Assembly: GCF_001625365.1 (NCBI RefSeq)
Contig: NZ_LJJF01000001.1
Coordinates: 992,001 to 1,056,000 of the forward strand
DNA: 64,000 bases
Reading direction: 5' to 3'
From: Streptomyces sp. MJM8645
Lineage (GTDB): Bacteria > Actinomycetota > Actinomycetes > Streptomycetales > Streptomycetaceae
Of the stretch, positions 56,892 to 64,000 are shown piece after piece (position 1 is the stretch's first letter; every line of letters begins with the position of its first letter). The notes beneath the pieces are model-generated. The model had not been told where the DNA came from. It searched no databases and saw only the letters and a program-made list of their open reading frames with translations. The position numbers were made by a program, and so were the translations under genes.

Positions 56892-56961
56892 TCTCGGCAG
56901 CAGCCGAGACACCGACGCACAAGCCGATTCCTTACTGTCAGTCAACAATCCGTCACAGTCG
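56892..56961. repeat. 70-bp direct repeat, left copy
   Basis: Matches 57518-57587 at 69 of 70 positions. It begins with a tctcggcagcagccgaga palindrome and contains cacaagccgattcc and ttactgtcagtcaacaa. It lies just downstream of the ATP-binding gene. Confidence 0.92.
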
Positions 56962-56982
56962 CGAGGCGCCCGACGGTCGCCA

Positions 56983-57468
56983 CTACGCCACCTCGCGCAG
57001 AGCGTGAAGGTCCAGCGCCGTGCCCCATCCATGCGTGGGGCACGGCACTTCGGCGACTTCCAGGCACTCGAACCAGACCACCTTGCCCACCCCCGCCGGG
57101 CGCCAGCCCCATGCGTGCGCCAGCGCTTCGACGAGCAGGAGGCCACGCCCGCTGGTCGATCCGGCGTCACGCTCGCGCTTCGGGAGTTCCGGGCACCGAT
57201 CGGCGACCTCCACCCGTACCCGCCCGACACACCACCGGACGGTCACGGCACAGCGCTCCCTGGTGTGCACGAGCGCATTGGCGATCACCTCGCTGGCGCA
57301 CAGCTCCACCTCCTGAAACCCGTCCGCCGACAGCGGCACACCCCACTCCCGCACGATCGCCCCCACCAACCGTCGCGCCACCGGCACGGCGTCGGCCCCG
57401 GGCGGCTCACCCCACTCCAGCGGAACCGGAAACCGCGCATTACTCAGTGGACTGACCACCACGGACAC
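56983..57468 (-). CDS. ATP-binding protein, RsbW/anti-sigma-like HATPase
   Basis: A 161-residue stand-alone HATPase_c protein: the N-box appears as EVELCASEVIANALVHT, the G1 box as VEVADRCPELP, and STSGRGLLLVEALAHAWG is the G2 region. Such proteins pair with XRE/DUF397 regulators in streptomycete development loci and may act as anti-sigma kinases. The GTG at 57468 matches the start of its truncated paralogue. It is divergent from an XRE gene. The start could be further upstream, but those residues show no conservation. Confidence 0.85.
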   Translation of the reverse strand: MSVVVSPLSNARFPVPLEWGEPPGADAVPVARRLVGAIVREWGVPLSADGFQEVELCASEVIANALVHTRERCAVTVRWCVGRVRVEVADRCPELPKRERDAGSTSGRGLLLVEALAHAWGWRPAGVGKVVWFECLEVAEVPCPTHGWGTALDLHALREVA

Positions 57469-57517
57469 CCTCCAAACCAGCCGGGCACAACTGCCAGCAC
57501 AGGGCCCGACGTTGGTG

Positions 57518-57587
57518 TCTCGGCAGCAGCCGAGACACCAACGCACAAGCCGATTCCTTACTGTCAGTCAACAATCCGTCACAGTCG
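57518..57587. repeat. 70-bp direct repeat, right copy (promoter side)
   Basis: The intact counterpart of 56892-56961, lying 50 bp upstream of the ATP-binding gene start and 100 bp upstream of the divergent XRE gene. It therefore probably contains promoter or operator sequence for the pair. Confidence 0.92.
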
Positions 57588-57612
57588 TGAGACCATTGAT
57601 CATGCGGTGCCC

Positions 57613-57626
57613 GCATACGGATATGC
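57613..57626. promoter_or_regulatory. Short palindrome upstream of XRE gene
   Basis: GCATA-cgga-TATGC, a 5+4+5 inverted repeat 61 bp upstream of the XRE gene start. A candidate autoregulatory operator. Confidence 0.35.
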
Positions 57627-57686
57627 GAGGAACGCATCGGATTGCACCATGTGACCTGGCAGGCCTCGTAGCGTTGGGATGGGCTG

Positions 57687-58931
57687 TTGAACTGGAACTC
57701 GGCAGCGATCCGGGATGCCTCCCGGACGAGGAACTACGGCAAGATCATCGAGCTGGCTCGAACGTACCAGCGCATGACGCAGGTGCAGTTGGGCGAGGCA
57801 TGTGGACTCTCACAATCAGCGATCTCACGACTGGAGAAGCGAGGCATCGCCCCCTACGCCATGGACGTGCTACTGCGACTGTCACAGCACCTGGGAATTC
57901 CAGCAGCTCTGCTCGGCCTCGCCGAAAATACGGTTCAGACGCGAATCGGAACTGAGAACGTGGAAAGACGTCAATTCCTGGGAGCAGCCGCAGCAATCGC
58001 GGCATCCCCCGTATTCACTGCCGCCGCGGGATCCACGGACGAGGCCGAGCAGCAAGCTGTCGCACTCCGAGTTGCCACCACCTCCTACCGTCGACTTGAC
58101 GGGTCGACGCCCTCACGGGAGCTTGCCGATGTCGTCCACTCCCATCTGCGGTTGATCCAGGGGCTGATTGGCGCGGCACGGACCGATGCTCATCGGATCA
58201 GGCTCGCCGCCATCGCGAGCGAGGCGGCGAGCCTGGCCGCTTGGCTGGCGTGGGACATGGGAGACCACGGGTCCGCGCGGTCGTTCTACGGAGCTGCGAT
58301 CAAAGCCGCGCGGTCAGGAGCACACCCACTGCTTGCCGCGTACCAGTCCGGAAGCCTCGCGCAGTTCGAAGCTCACACCGGCAACGCGGTCCAGGCGCTC
58401 AGTCTCACCCAGCGAGCCCGCAGCTTCCTGGAGCCTGCGCTTCCCGCAGTCGCCGACGCGTGGCTTTCATCGGTTGAGGCCCTCGGACATGCAGCCGCAG
58501 GCGACCAGCGCAGCGCCGACCGCGCCTTGACACGTAGCCGAGCCGTGCTTCAGGCAGACATCCGGGAAGAACCACCCCCATGGCCCTGGGTGTTCACCTT
58601 CGACGAGTCCAAAGTGGCCGCTGCCAGAGTGGCCTGCGGCGCGAAACTCGGACTCTCCAGGTGGGCATCAGAAACGGCGATCCCGGTCCCGGCGACCAGT
58701 CATGCGAAGCAACGCGCGCTGCTGTTGCTGGACATTGCAGCAGGCCATCTGGCCGCAGGACGGATCGAGACGGCATTCGCCCTCGCCACGCAAGCTCTGG
58801 AGATCGGACTCCAGTACCGTTCAGGTCGAATCGTCGAGAGAGGCCGCGCACTTCGACGGTCGTTCAGCACTTCCTCGCCGTCCAAGGTCGTGAGGGAGTT
58901 CGACGAGCGCCTGCACGGTGTCTATCTCTAG
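57687..58931 (+). CDS. XRE-family regulator with TPR-like C-terminus
   Basis: A 414-residue regulator. The N-terminal helix-turn-helix (about 20-75: YQRMTQVQLGEACGLSQSAISRLEKRG) is followed by a linker with a Tat-like RRQFLGAAAAIAAS and by a helical repeat region (about 120-410; IASEAASLAAWLAWDMGDHGSARSFYGAAIKAAR) that resembles tetratricopeptide sensor domains. The TTG at 57687 is the best start in frame. It is followed after 12 bp by a SLOG-fold gene and is divergent from the ATP-binding gene. Lower codon bias than core genes nearby suggests accessory origin. Confidence 0.85.
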   Translation: MNWNSAAIRDASRTRNYGKIIELARTYQRMTQVQLGEACGLSQSAISRLEKRGIAPYAMDVLLRLSQHLGIPAALLGLAENTVQTRIGTENVERRQFLGAAAAIAASPVFTAAAGSTDEAEQQAVALRVATTSYRRLDGSTPSRELADVVHSHLRLIQGLIGAARTDAHRIRLAAIASEAASLAAWLAWDMGDHGSARSFYGAAIKAARSGAHPLLAAYQSGSLAQFEAHTGNAVQALSLTQRARSFLEPALPAVADAWLSSVEALGHAAAGDQRSADRALTRSRAVLQADIREEPPPWPWVFTFDESKVAAARVACGAKLGLSRWASETAIPVPATSHAKQRALLLLDIAAGHLAAGRIETAFALATQALEIGLQYRSGRIVERGRALRRSFSTSSPSKVVREFDERLHGVYL

Positions 58932-58943
58932 GAAGGGATCGCA

Positions 58944-59417
58944 GTGCGAATCGGAATCACGGGGCACCGGGGGCTGGCGGCCGGGGTGGAGGAGCAGGTT
59001 CGACGGCTGCTCGAAGACGCTCTCGCGGGCGAGGACCTGACTGGGCTCACGGTCGTGTCCTGCATCGCGGACGGGCCGGACGCGTGGATCGCGGAGATCG
59101 CGCTCGAACGGGGGGCGCGGCTGGAGGTCGTCATTCCGGCGGATCAGTACCGGGATGGGCTGCCGGGCTGGCATCACCCCGTCTACGACCGGCTGTTGAG
59201 CAGTGCCGACGCCGTTCACCGAACTGACCGGGTGGAGTCCGACGAAGCCGCCCACATGGCGGGGAGCGAGGTCCTGGTAGCCCAGGTCGACAAGCTCCTC
59301 GCCGTCTGGGACGGCCTGCCGGCCCGCGGCCACGGCGGGACGGCGGACGTGGTCGCCTACGCCCGCCAGCGCGGCGTGCCGGTTGAGGTGCTGTGGCCCC
59401 AGGGGGCACGCCGGTGA
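58944..59417 (+). CDS. SLOG/DprA-like Rossmann-fold protein
   Basis: A 157-residue protein starting MRIGITGHRGLAAGVEEQV, with VVSCIADGPDAWIAEIALERGARLEVVIPA and LLAVWDGLPARGHGGTADVVAYAR. The GITGHR and GGTAD motifs are typical of SLOG-superfamily proteins, which bind nucleotide-derived ligands and often act as sensors in conflict or signalling systems. The GTG start follows aggaagggatcgca. It forms a probable operon with the XRE regulator. Confidence 0.82.
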   Translation: MRIGITGHRGLAAGVEEQVRRLLEDALAGEDLTGLTVVSCIADGPDAWIAEIALERGARLEVVIPADQYRDGLPGWHHPVYDRLLSSADAVHRTDRVESDEAAHMAGSEVLVAQVDKLLAVWDGLPARGHGGTADVVAYARQRGVPVEVLWPQGARR

Positions 59418-59438
59418 ATGCGGAATGAGGTCTATCAG

Positions 59439-60008
59439 TCAGGCCGGTCGCACCGCCGCGACCGCGTCGGCGTACAGATCGGTGGTCAAGTCGGCGTCGC
59501 TGATGCCGAGTTCGGACAGCACCGCACGCACCAGGGCGAGGGCCGGCGCGAGGTCGGCCTCCGTGGCGGCCGTCGTCTCGACCTCGATGAACGTGGCGTC
59601 GTCCAACTCGGGAACGCGAACGAGCGTGGCGAGCAGGTGCCTCCCGTCGCGCTGGAAGCCGTAGTTGCGGCACCGCTTCTCGAACGCGATGCGAGGGGTG
59701 AAGCCCAGGCCCCGGATGATCTCGTGCGCGGCGTCGGCGTCCTCGACCTTCGTCTCGGACTCCGGCTTCGACCCGGACGCCTCGTCCACCCGGGCCCCCT
59801 TGTACGTGAGCACCGTGCGCCTGCCGTCCGGGCTGTGCACGGTACGGATCCGCAACTCGCGATCGGCGCCCATCAGGCTGCCGTCCGGGGCGTCGTAGTA
59901 CGTGTCGCGGTAGACCTCGGCGCGGCCGGCACCGTGCCGGGCCTCCAGTTGCCTGCGCACGCCTTCCGGGTCGCGCACGACCGCCTTGAGCTCCGCTTCG
60001 ATCGCCAT
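59439..60008 (-). CDS. CYTH-domain protein (CyaB-like)
   Basis: A 189-residue protein with the CYTH N-terminal signature E4-x-E6-x-K8 (MAIEAELKAVV) and later LRIRTVHS, VLTYKG, SKPESETKVED, EKRCRNY and TFIEVETTA; these acidic and basic residues line the tunnel that binds triphosphate and metal. The family includes class IV adenylyl cyclases and thiamine or inorganic triphosphatases; which activity applies here is not evident. A separate transcript from the HD gene is likely. Confidence 0.9.
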   Translation of the reverse strand: MAIEAELKAVVRDPEGVRRQLEARHGAGRAEVYRDTYYDAPDGSLMGADRELRIRTVHSPDGRRTVLTYKGARVDEASGSKPESETKVEDADAAHEIIRGLGFTPRIAFEKRCRNYGFQRDGRHLLATLVRVPELDDATFIEVETTAATEADLAPALALVRAVLSELGISDADLTTDLYADAVAAVRPA

Positions 60009-60120
60009 CCTCGCCCCTCCGTCAGATCACGCGCTCGGCGCCGTCCACCATCACATCGAACTGCCGCCGCAAGACCGATACCGCAAGGTGCCGCCTTCAA
60101 GGCACGATCCGCGACCCGTG

Positions 60121-60702
60121 TCAGCTCGACTTCTCGCCGAGGGCAGCACGGAGCCAGTCGAGGGAGTCGGTTGCCAGGACGGCGTCGGCAAGTGCGTTGG
60201 CGGTCTTCGTGATGAGACGGCCACGGCTGTTGTCGATCCAGCGCTGAGCGTTCGCATAGCCCTGAGCCTTGTACTCGACGCCCTGGATCAGGCACTCCAG
60301 CTTGTCGGCATCCCGCGCGCAGACCGCCTCCGGAGAGTCCTTCGCTTCGTACTCCGCGACGAGATCCCGGATGGTCGAGGCGAGGATCTCCGGCATTCCG
60401 CCGACCTGGTCGGCCGTCACCGCCGCCGGGTCGGCGCCGGGCGCGTACTTCTTCCCCAGATGGTTGACGTCCCCGGTGCGCGTCTCCTGGGAGTCGTGCC
60501 AGACCGCGAGGAAGGCGGCCTGCGCCGGGTCCGCGCCTTCGAGCTTGGCAATGATCGAAGCGATCAACGCGGTTCGCCAGGAGTGTTCGGCGACCGATTC
60601 GGGATCGCGGACGCCGGCCATCCACCAGCCCGTACGCTTGGTCTGCTTGAGCGTCCCGGCTTCGAACAGGAACCTGGCCACCGGCGTCAGGTCGTCTGTC
60701 AC
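60121..60702 (-). CDS. HD-domain phosphohydrolase, YfbR-like
   Basis: A 193-residue HD-superfamily protein: metal ligands H40 (ESVAEHSWRTALIA), H69-D70 (AVWHDSQETRTGDVNH) and a later Asp in RDADKLECLIQ. The architecture resembles HD_3 5'-deoxynucleotidases. GTG at 60702 is used since it lies 13 bp after the XRE stop and has agaggagccag upstream. It is the second gene of an XRE-HD unit. Confidence 0.88.
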   Translation of the reverse strand: MTDDLTPVARFLFEAGTLKQTKRTGWWMAGVRDPESVAEHSWRTALIASIIAKLEGADPAQAAFLAVWHDSQETRTGDVNHLGKKYAPGADPAAVTADQVGGMPEILASTIRDLVAEYEAKDSPEAVCARDADKLECLIQGVEYKAQGYANAQRWIDNSRGRLITKTANALADAVLATDSLDWLRAALGEKSS

Positions 60703-60715
60703 TGTCTGGCTCCTC

Positions 60716-61828
60716 TCACGCCTCGACAAGGCGGATCGCGTAGCGGATGCTGTCGAGTTCGCGTCGCCCGCGCCGCGACAGCTCCCGACCATCCAACAGC
60801 ACCGGGAGCCGTTCGCGCAGGGCGCGGGCCGCAGTTCCGGAGCGCAGCAGATCCGGCCGGACCTGGAGCAGTGACCACACACTGTGGATGTTCAACTCGG
60901 CGTACCCGCACTGCGGGCCGAGGCCCTGAACGAGGTGCGCGAGGAGCTTGTCGCCGGGCCACGGGCCCGGCGACCGGGCAGCGATGAAGTCGTCGGAGAG
61001 TTCGAGGTACGGGGCCTCGCCGACCCAGTACGCCCAGTAGTTGAGGTTCGCCATCGCGCCCGCCTCATCGGCGAGGGCCGTTTCGATGAAGTGGCTCATC
61101 CGATCCCGGTCACCGTGGCGGGCGGAGACCATGGCGACGGAACGGGAGTTGAGCCAGTGACTCAGCCAGTCGTTCGGCCGCTCGGAACGCTGCTGGTGGG
61201 CGAGCCACTCCCGCGTGTCACCCTGTTCGTCGTATCCGGCCAGGTACAGCGCTTGGCGGCGGGCGAGGAACTGGTCCGCTCCACGCGCTTCCTCGGCCGC
61301 GCGCCGCAGGTGCGTGTAGAACCGGGTGCGGTCGGGGGCGAGAAGTTCCGGTCCGGCCGGCGCTGGGCCCTTGCGTGGACGCGGCGGGGCCGGGAGGTCG
61401 CGAACAGTCTGCGGCGCTGCACCGCTGAGCGGCCACATGAGAATCTCCACGAGGTCGCGCCGTATCACCATCGCCCCGAGGGGGCTCCCGGCAGCCGGCG
61501 ACTTCTCCTCAACGATGCCGGCGAGCAGGATGTCCGCCTCGAAGGATCGCTCCAGTGTTTGGAGGAGTGCGGGCGCTGCGCCCACCTGCATCAGCCGATG
61601 GCGGTAGGTGAACATCTGCCCGACAGGTACGGCCGTGAGCGGGCGCCGACCACTCTCACATCCGGCGATCGTGTCGGTCGACACGGCCAACCGCTCGGCG
61701 AACTCGTCCTGGGTGGCCCCACACTGTTCTCGTATCACCCGAAAGACGTACCCGGAGATAGTGCCCACGCGTGGGCGCCGAGGCCTCCCCTGACTATCAG
61801 TCAGGGACTGATGCGGGCTTGGCTGCAT
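60716..61828 (-). CDS. XRE-family regulator with large C-terminal sensor region
   Basis: A 370-residue regulator. The helix-turn-helix (about 28-80: [36 protein letters not shown]) is followed by a helical region (about 160-370) with Trp-rich stretches ([45 protein letters not shown]). ATG 61828 has gtggggggctctc upstream, but a GTG at 61768 is also possible, and two palindromes lie between the two starts. It is divergent from the small peptide gene at 62097 and heads an operon with the HD gene. Confidence 0.85.
   Translation of the reverse strand: MQPSPHQSLTDSQGRPRRPRVGTISGYVFRVIREQCGATQDEFAERLAVSTDTIAGCESGRRPLTAVPVGQMFTYRHRLMQVGAAPALLQTLERSFEADILLAGIVEEKSPAAGSPLGAMVIRRDLVEILMWPLSGAAPQTVRDLPAPPRPRKGPAPAGPELLAPDRTRFYTHLRRAAEEARGADQFLARRQALYLAGYDEQGDTREWLAHQQRSERPNDWLSHWLNSRSVAMVSARHGDRDRMSHFIETALADEAGAMANLNYWAYWVGEAPYLELSDDFIAARSPGPWPGDKLLAHLVQGLGPQCGYAELNIHSVWSLLQVRPDLLRSGTAARALRERLPVLLDGRELSRRGRRELDSIRYAIRLVEA
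61763..61806. promoter_or_regulatory. Two palindromes at the 5' end of the XRE gene
   Basis: gcccacgcgtgggc (61763-61776) is a perfect 14-bp palindrome, and ccctgactatcagtcaggg (61788-61806) is a perfect 8+3+8 inverted repeat. Both fall in the first 22 codons of the XRE gene, or in its leader if the GTG at 61768 is the true start. Confidence 0.55.
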
Positions 61829-62096
61829 GAGAGCCCCCCACTTCGGGAGTTCGTGCCAACGTACCTGTACTCGTGGTCACTTCAGGTTCCGACTCCGGGA
61901 CCCTACCGTCGTAGGCGTCCCCGACCGAGAGCGGTCGGAGACCCGTCGGCAGGTCTCGCTCCCTGCGACGGCGGCCCCGCTCTCATCAAGGAGCCTATCG
62001 GCCCGGCGGCACGCCAGTTGGTCGCTGTCACGTCCGTACACCTGGGCAAGCGCTCCACACGACAATCATCGCGAACAGGACAGATAGGAGGCACCC
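61829..62096. other. Divergent spacer, XRE gene / peptide-methyltransferase unit
   Basis: 268 bp without a gene on either strand. It must hold promoters for the XRE gene and for the small peptide gene. The plus-strand leader ends with gacagataggaggcacccATG, a strong Shine-Dalgarno for the peptide. Confidence 0.55.
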
Positions 62097-62273
62097 ATGG
62101 GATGGGGAACCGGCAAGGACGGAAGCTCCGGTGGCGGCAGCGGGGGCAACGACGGCGGGCAGGGCAAGCACGCGAACAAGGACCGGAAGGACTTCGGGAA
62201 GGACAAGACGACCCCGGACACCTCGTCCGGGTCGTCGGCCGCCAAGCACCGCAAGGACGGCGACGGGAAGTGA
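62097..62273 (+). CDS. Candidate RiPP precursor peptide, Gly/Lys/Asp-rich (58 residues)
   Basis: A small gene with a strong Shine-Dalgarno (taggaggc, 5 nt) and ATG at 62097. The peptide begins MGWGTGKDGSSGGGSGGNDG and continues through KHANKDRKDFGKDK to end AAKHRKDGDGK. It has 9 Lys, 2 Arg and 8 Asp and four Asp-Gly pairs (8-9, 19-20, 54-55, 56-57), the sites most prone to aspartimide formation; there is no Cys. Its stop overlaps the GTG of a protein-isoaspartate-methyltransferase homologue (GTGA). Such a pair is the minimal layout of imiditide RiPPs. The product has not been shown to be modified. Confidence 0.75.
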   Translation: MGWGTGKDGSSGGGSGGNDGGQGKHANKDRKDFGKDKTTPDTSSGSSAAKHRKDGDGK

Positions 62274-63457
62274 CGAGCCCGCAGAACGACCTGGAGCAGG
62301 CCGCCACGAAAGGCCTGCTCCGCGCGGTATCCCGCTCCCTCGGCCACGATGTGTCCGATGAGTGGCGAAGGGCCGCAGAGGCGACCCCGCGCCATCGTTT
62401 CCTCCCGGACCGGATCTGGCTTGCCGACGGTGACGGCTACCGGCTCTGCGACCGTGAACGTGAACCCGACCGCTGGCTCGCCGCCGCCGGTTCGGACGTT
62501 CCCGTGGTGACACAGGTCAACGACGGAGCGGAGCCGATGGACGTAGCCGATGCGTGGCCGTCGTCCTCCGCCTCCGAGCCGTCGATCGTCTTCCAGATGC
62601 TCGAACTCCTGGACATCGCACCGGGGATGCAGGTTCTTGAGATCGGCGCGGGCACCGGGTACAACGCAGCCCTGCTCTCCCACCGCCTCGGTGGGGCGAA
62701 CGTGACGACGATCGAGATCGACGCCGCCGTGGCCCACCGCGCCCGGACCAACCTCGACGCCACCGGCTACGCACCCACCGTCGTCTGCGGCGACGGAAGT
62801 CTCGGCTGGAATGCCGCGTCGCCGTTCGACCGGATCATGGCCACCTGCTCCGTGAAGCGCGTTCCGGGCGAGTGGATCAGCCAGACCAGGCCGGGCGGGC
62901 AGATCCTCACCCCTTGGTACGACGAGTGGAGCTGCGGCGGGCTCCTCCGCCTGACCGTCACCGGCGACGGTACCGCCACCGGGCGGTACACCGCCGACAG
63001 CGCCTTCATGCTGATGCGTACCCAGCGCCGCGACCTCCGCCTCTTTCGGGACGTCGTCATGGACGAGCACGTACCGGACGAGTCCACGACCACGCTCGAC
63101 CCCTGGGCCGTCGCAGACTCGGAGTTCGAGACCCAGTTCGCCCTCGGGCACCGCCTCGGCGACCTCTGGTACGCCTGGCACCACGACCCCGATCTCGACG
63201 ACGTCGAGACGCGCCTCTGGGTGGCCACGACCGACGGCGGCTCCTGGGCCGCCGTCGACTGGGACGGCACCGAGAACACCGAGCGGTACACGGTCTGGCA
63301 GCACGGCCCGCGCCGCCTGTGGGACGAAGTCGAGGCCGCCCACCGCTGGTGGCTGGACAATGACCGCCCCGGTCCGAGCCGCCTCGGCCTCACCATCGGC
63401 CCCGGCGGCCATCAGGCCTGGCTGGACGACCCGACGAATGCGTGGCCCCTGCCGTAG
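62270..63457 (+). CDS. Protein-L-isoaspartate O-methyltransferase homologue, RiPP type
   Basis: A 395-residue PIMT-family methyltransferase. The SAM-binding motif I is VLEIGAGTGYN (122-132). The substrate-site segment SSSASEPSIVFQMLELL (98-114) is closer to RiPP-associated PIMTs (FxLD and ATP-grasp systems) than to housekeeping Pcm, and about 180 C-terminal residues (about 215-395, with RDVVMDEHVPDEST, HRLGDLWYAWHHDPDLDD and a Trp-rich end) form an extension absent from housekeeping enzymes. RiPP-type PIMTs methylate a chosen Asp so that it cyclises to aspartimide. No ATP-grasp, lanthipeptide or lasso enzyme is nearby. Translationally coupled to the peptide gene. Confidence 0.88.
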   Translation: MTSPQNDLEQAATKGLLRAVSRSLGHDVSDEWRRAAEATPRHRFLPDRIWLADGDGYRLCDREREPDRWLAAAGSDVPVVTQVNDGAEPMDVADAWPSSSASEPSIVFQMLELLDIAPGMQVLEIGAGTGYNAALLSHRLGGANVTTIEIDAAVAHRARTNLDATGYAPTVVCGDGSLGWNAASPFDRIMATCSVKRVPGEWISQTRPGGQILTPWYDEWSCGGLLRLTVTGDGTATGRYTADSAFMLMRTQRRDLRLFRDVVMDEHVPDESTTTLDPWAVADSEFETQFALGHRLGDLWYAWHHDPDLDDVETRLWVATTDGGSWAAVDWDGTENTERYTVWQHGPRRLWDEVEAAHRWWLDNDRPGPSRLGLTIGPGGHQAWLDDPTNAWPLP

Positions 63458-63487
63458 GGGAATGGATCGCCCGTCGCATTCGGCACG

Positions 63488-63510
63488 GCCCCGGATCGCC
63501 GGTCCGGGGC
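63488..63510 (+). terminator. Terminator-like hairpin after the methyltransferase gene
   Basis: gccccgga / tccggggc over a 7-nt loop, 31 bp after the stop. It fits the end of a two-gene transcript. Confidence 0.55.
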
Positions 63511-63626
63511 TGCTTGCCTGAATCCGATCGGATGTTCCAGGTGGTCAACAGCCCGACAACTGGTCACGTGGAGAGCGGAATTGGCGTTACCTTGGATCGG
63601 GTGTCGAGCTGAGCCGGAGGGGCGTG

Positions 63627-64000
63627 GTGGATCGCCGGGGATTCGTGGCCGCCTCCAGTGCGTACGCGCTTGCGGCGTTGGGCCTGCCCGACCCTGATGC
63701 CATCCTGCGGCGGGTGCAGGGAAAGACTGACAGCACAGTGAAGGTCGGCCGGGGCGAGGTCGCAGCGATCCGCCGGATGACGAAGTCGCTGGGCGACGCG
63801 GCCGCCGAGCTCGGTGGCGGCCATGCCCGCCATCTCGCCGTCCGCTACCTGCACGACGACGTCGCGCCCTGGCTGGACGGGACGTGGAGTGAAGCCGTCG
63901 GCCGGGAGCTGTTCGCGGCGACCTCCCAACTCGTCCATGCGGCTCGCCTGGCGGCACCGGAAGGCGTTGTTGCAGCTCTCCTGACACAAGGAAGGCCCCG
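63627..64000 (+). CDS. XRE-like or Tat-type regulator-associated protein, 3' truncated by window
   Basis: The frame is open from GTG 63627 (or 63624) to the window end with no stop, giving at least 124 residues. It reads VDRRGFVAASSAYALAALGLPDPDA, then VGRGEVAAIRRMTKSLGDAAAELGGGHARHLAVRYLHDDVAPWLDG, which matches the C-terminal sensor region of streptomycete XRE/TPR regulators (the RRxFVAAS-type linker) but with no helix-turn-helix before it. A gccggagggg Shine-Dalgarno supports the start. It may be a regulator that lost its DNA-binding domain. Only the first part is in view. Confidence 0.7.
   Translation, partial: MDRRGFVAASSAYALAALGLPDPDAILRRVQGKTDSTVKVGRGEVAAIRRMTKSLGDAAAELGGGHARHLAVRYLHDDVAPWLDGTWSEAVGRELFAATSQLVHAARLAAPEGVVAALLTQGRP

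Overview
The window is a gene-dense stretch of a very high-GC (clearly above 70% by eye) streptomycete-type chromosome, from Streptomyces, Kitasatospora or a close relative. The evidence is strong third-position G/C bias, many GTG and some TTG starts, many 4-bp ATGA/GTGA overlaps, TANNNT-N6-ATG leaderless starts, a GH19 chitinase with a DasR-like box, SpoIIE/PAS/GAF phosphatases, and XRE/ATP-binding regulator pairs. Genus and species cannot be fixed from the sequence alone. No phage, complete insertion sequence, CRISPR array, rRNA or complete tRNA gene was seen.

Layout. 1-4.1 kb: tail of a CbbX-type AAA ATPase, an NAD-dependent epimerase-like protein and a pair of CNNM/HlyC-type membrane proteins with CBS domains. 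4.4-9.8 kb: a minus-strand riboflavin/histidine block (FMN riboswitch, ribE, ribM, ribAB, ribH, hisE, hisG, PH-like protein). 10-19.4 kb: small enzymes, a GH19 chitinase, a MITE-like element just upstream of a serine hydrolase, a secreted alpha/beta hydrolase and a divergent HxlR/MFS pair. 19.5-32.7 kb: a 1226-residue PAS/GAF/SpoIIE/HATPase protein, a QueA homologue with an SDR, a pseudouridine synthase, a second SpoIIE-type phosphatase, GuaB1, an unusual Cys4-bearing SDR and a Nudix hydrolase. 32.8-36.3 kb: a PadR-ABC transporter operon. 36.8-41.4 kb: membrane proteins, then an MgtC homologue and an Nramp-family transporter whose long leader contains an M-box magnesium riboswitch and a small leader ORF. 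41.5-49 kb: a second ABC exporter, a BlaI/M56 pair, an acetamidase and an NlpC/P60 endopeptidase. 49.2-54.3 kb: methylmalonyl-CoA mutase mutA-mutB with its GTPase chaperone meaB.

55-64 kb is accessory in character. It holds orphan small proteins, an ATP-binding regulator flanked by 70-bp direct repeats with a truncated paralogue nearby, an XRE-SLOG pair, a CYTH protein, an HD phosphohydrolase with an XRE regulator, and a two-gene unit in which a 58-residue Gly/Lys/Asp-rich peptide is translationally coupled to a protein-L-isoaspartate methyltransferase homologue. The last pair has the layout expected of an aspartimide-forming (imiditide-like) RiPP locus.

The two most interesting systems are that candidate RiPP locus (62.1-63.5 kb) and the magnesium locus at 38.3-41.3 kb. 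In the latter, an M-box, a leader peptide ORF and a hairpin over the Shine-Dalgarno region precede an Nramp-like protein whose canonical metal-binding motifs are altered in the direction reported for Nramp-related magnesium transporters.
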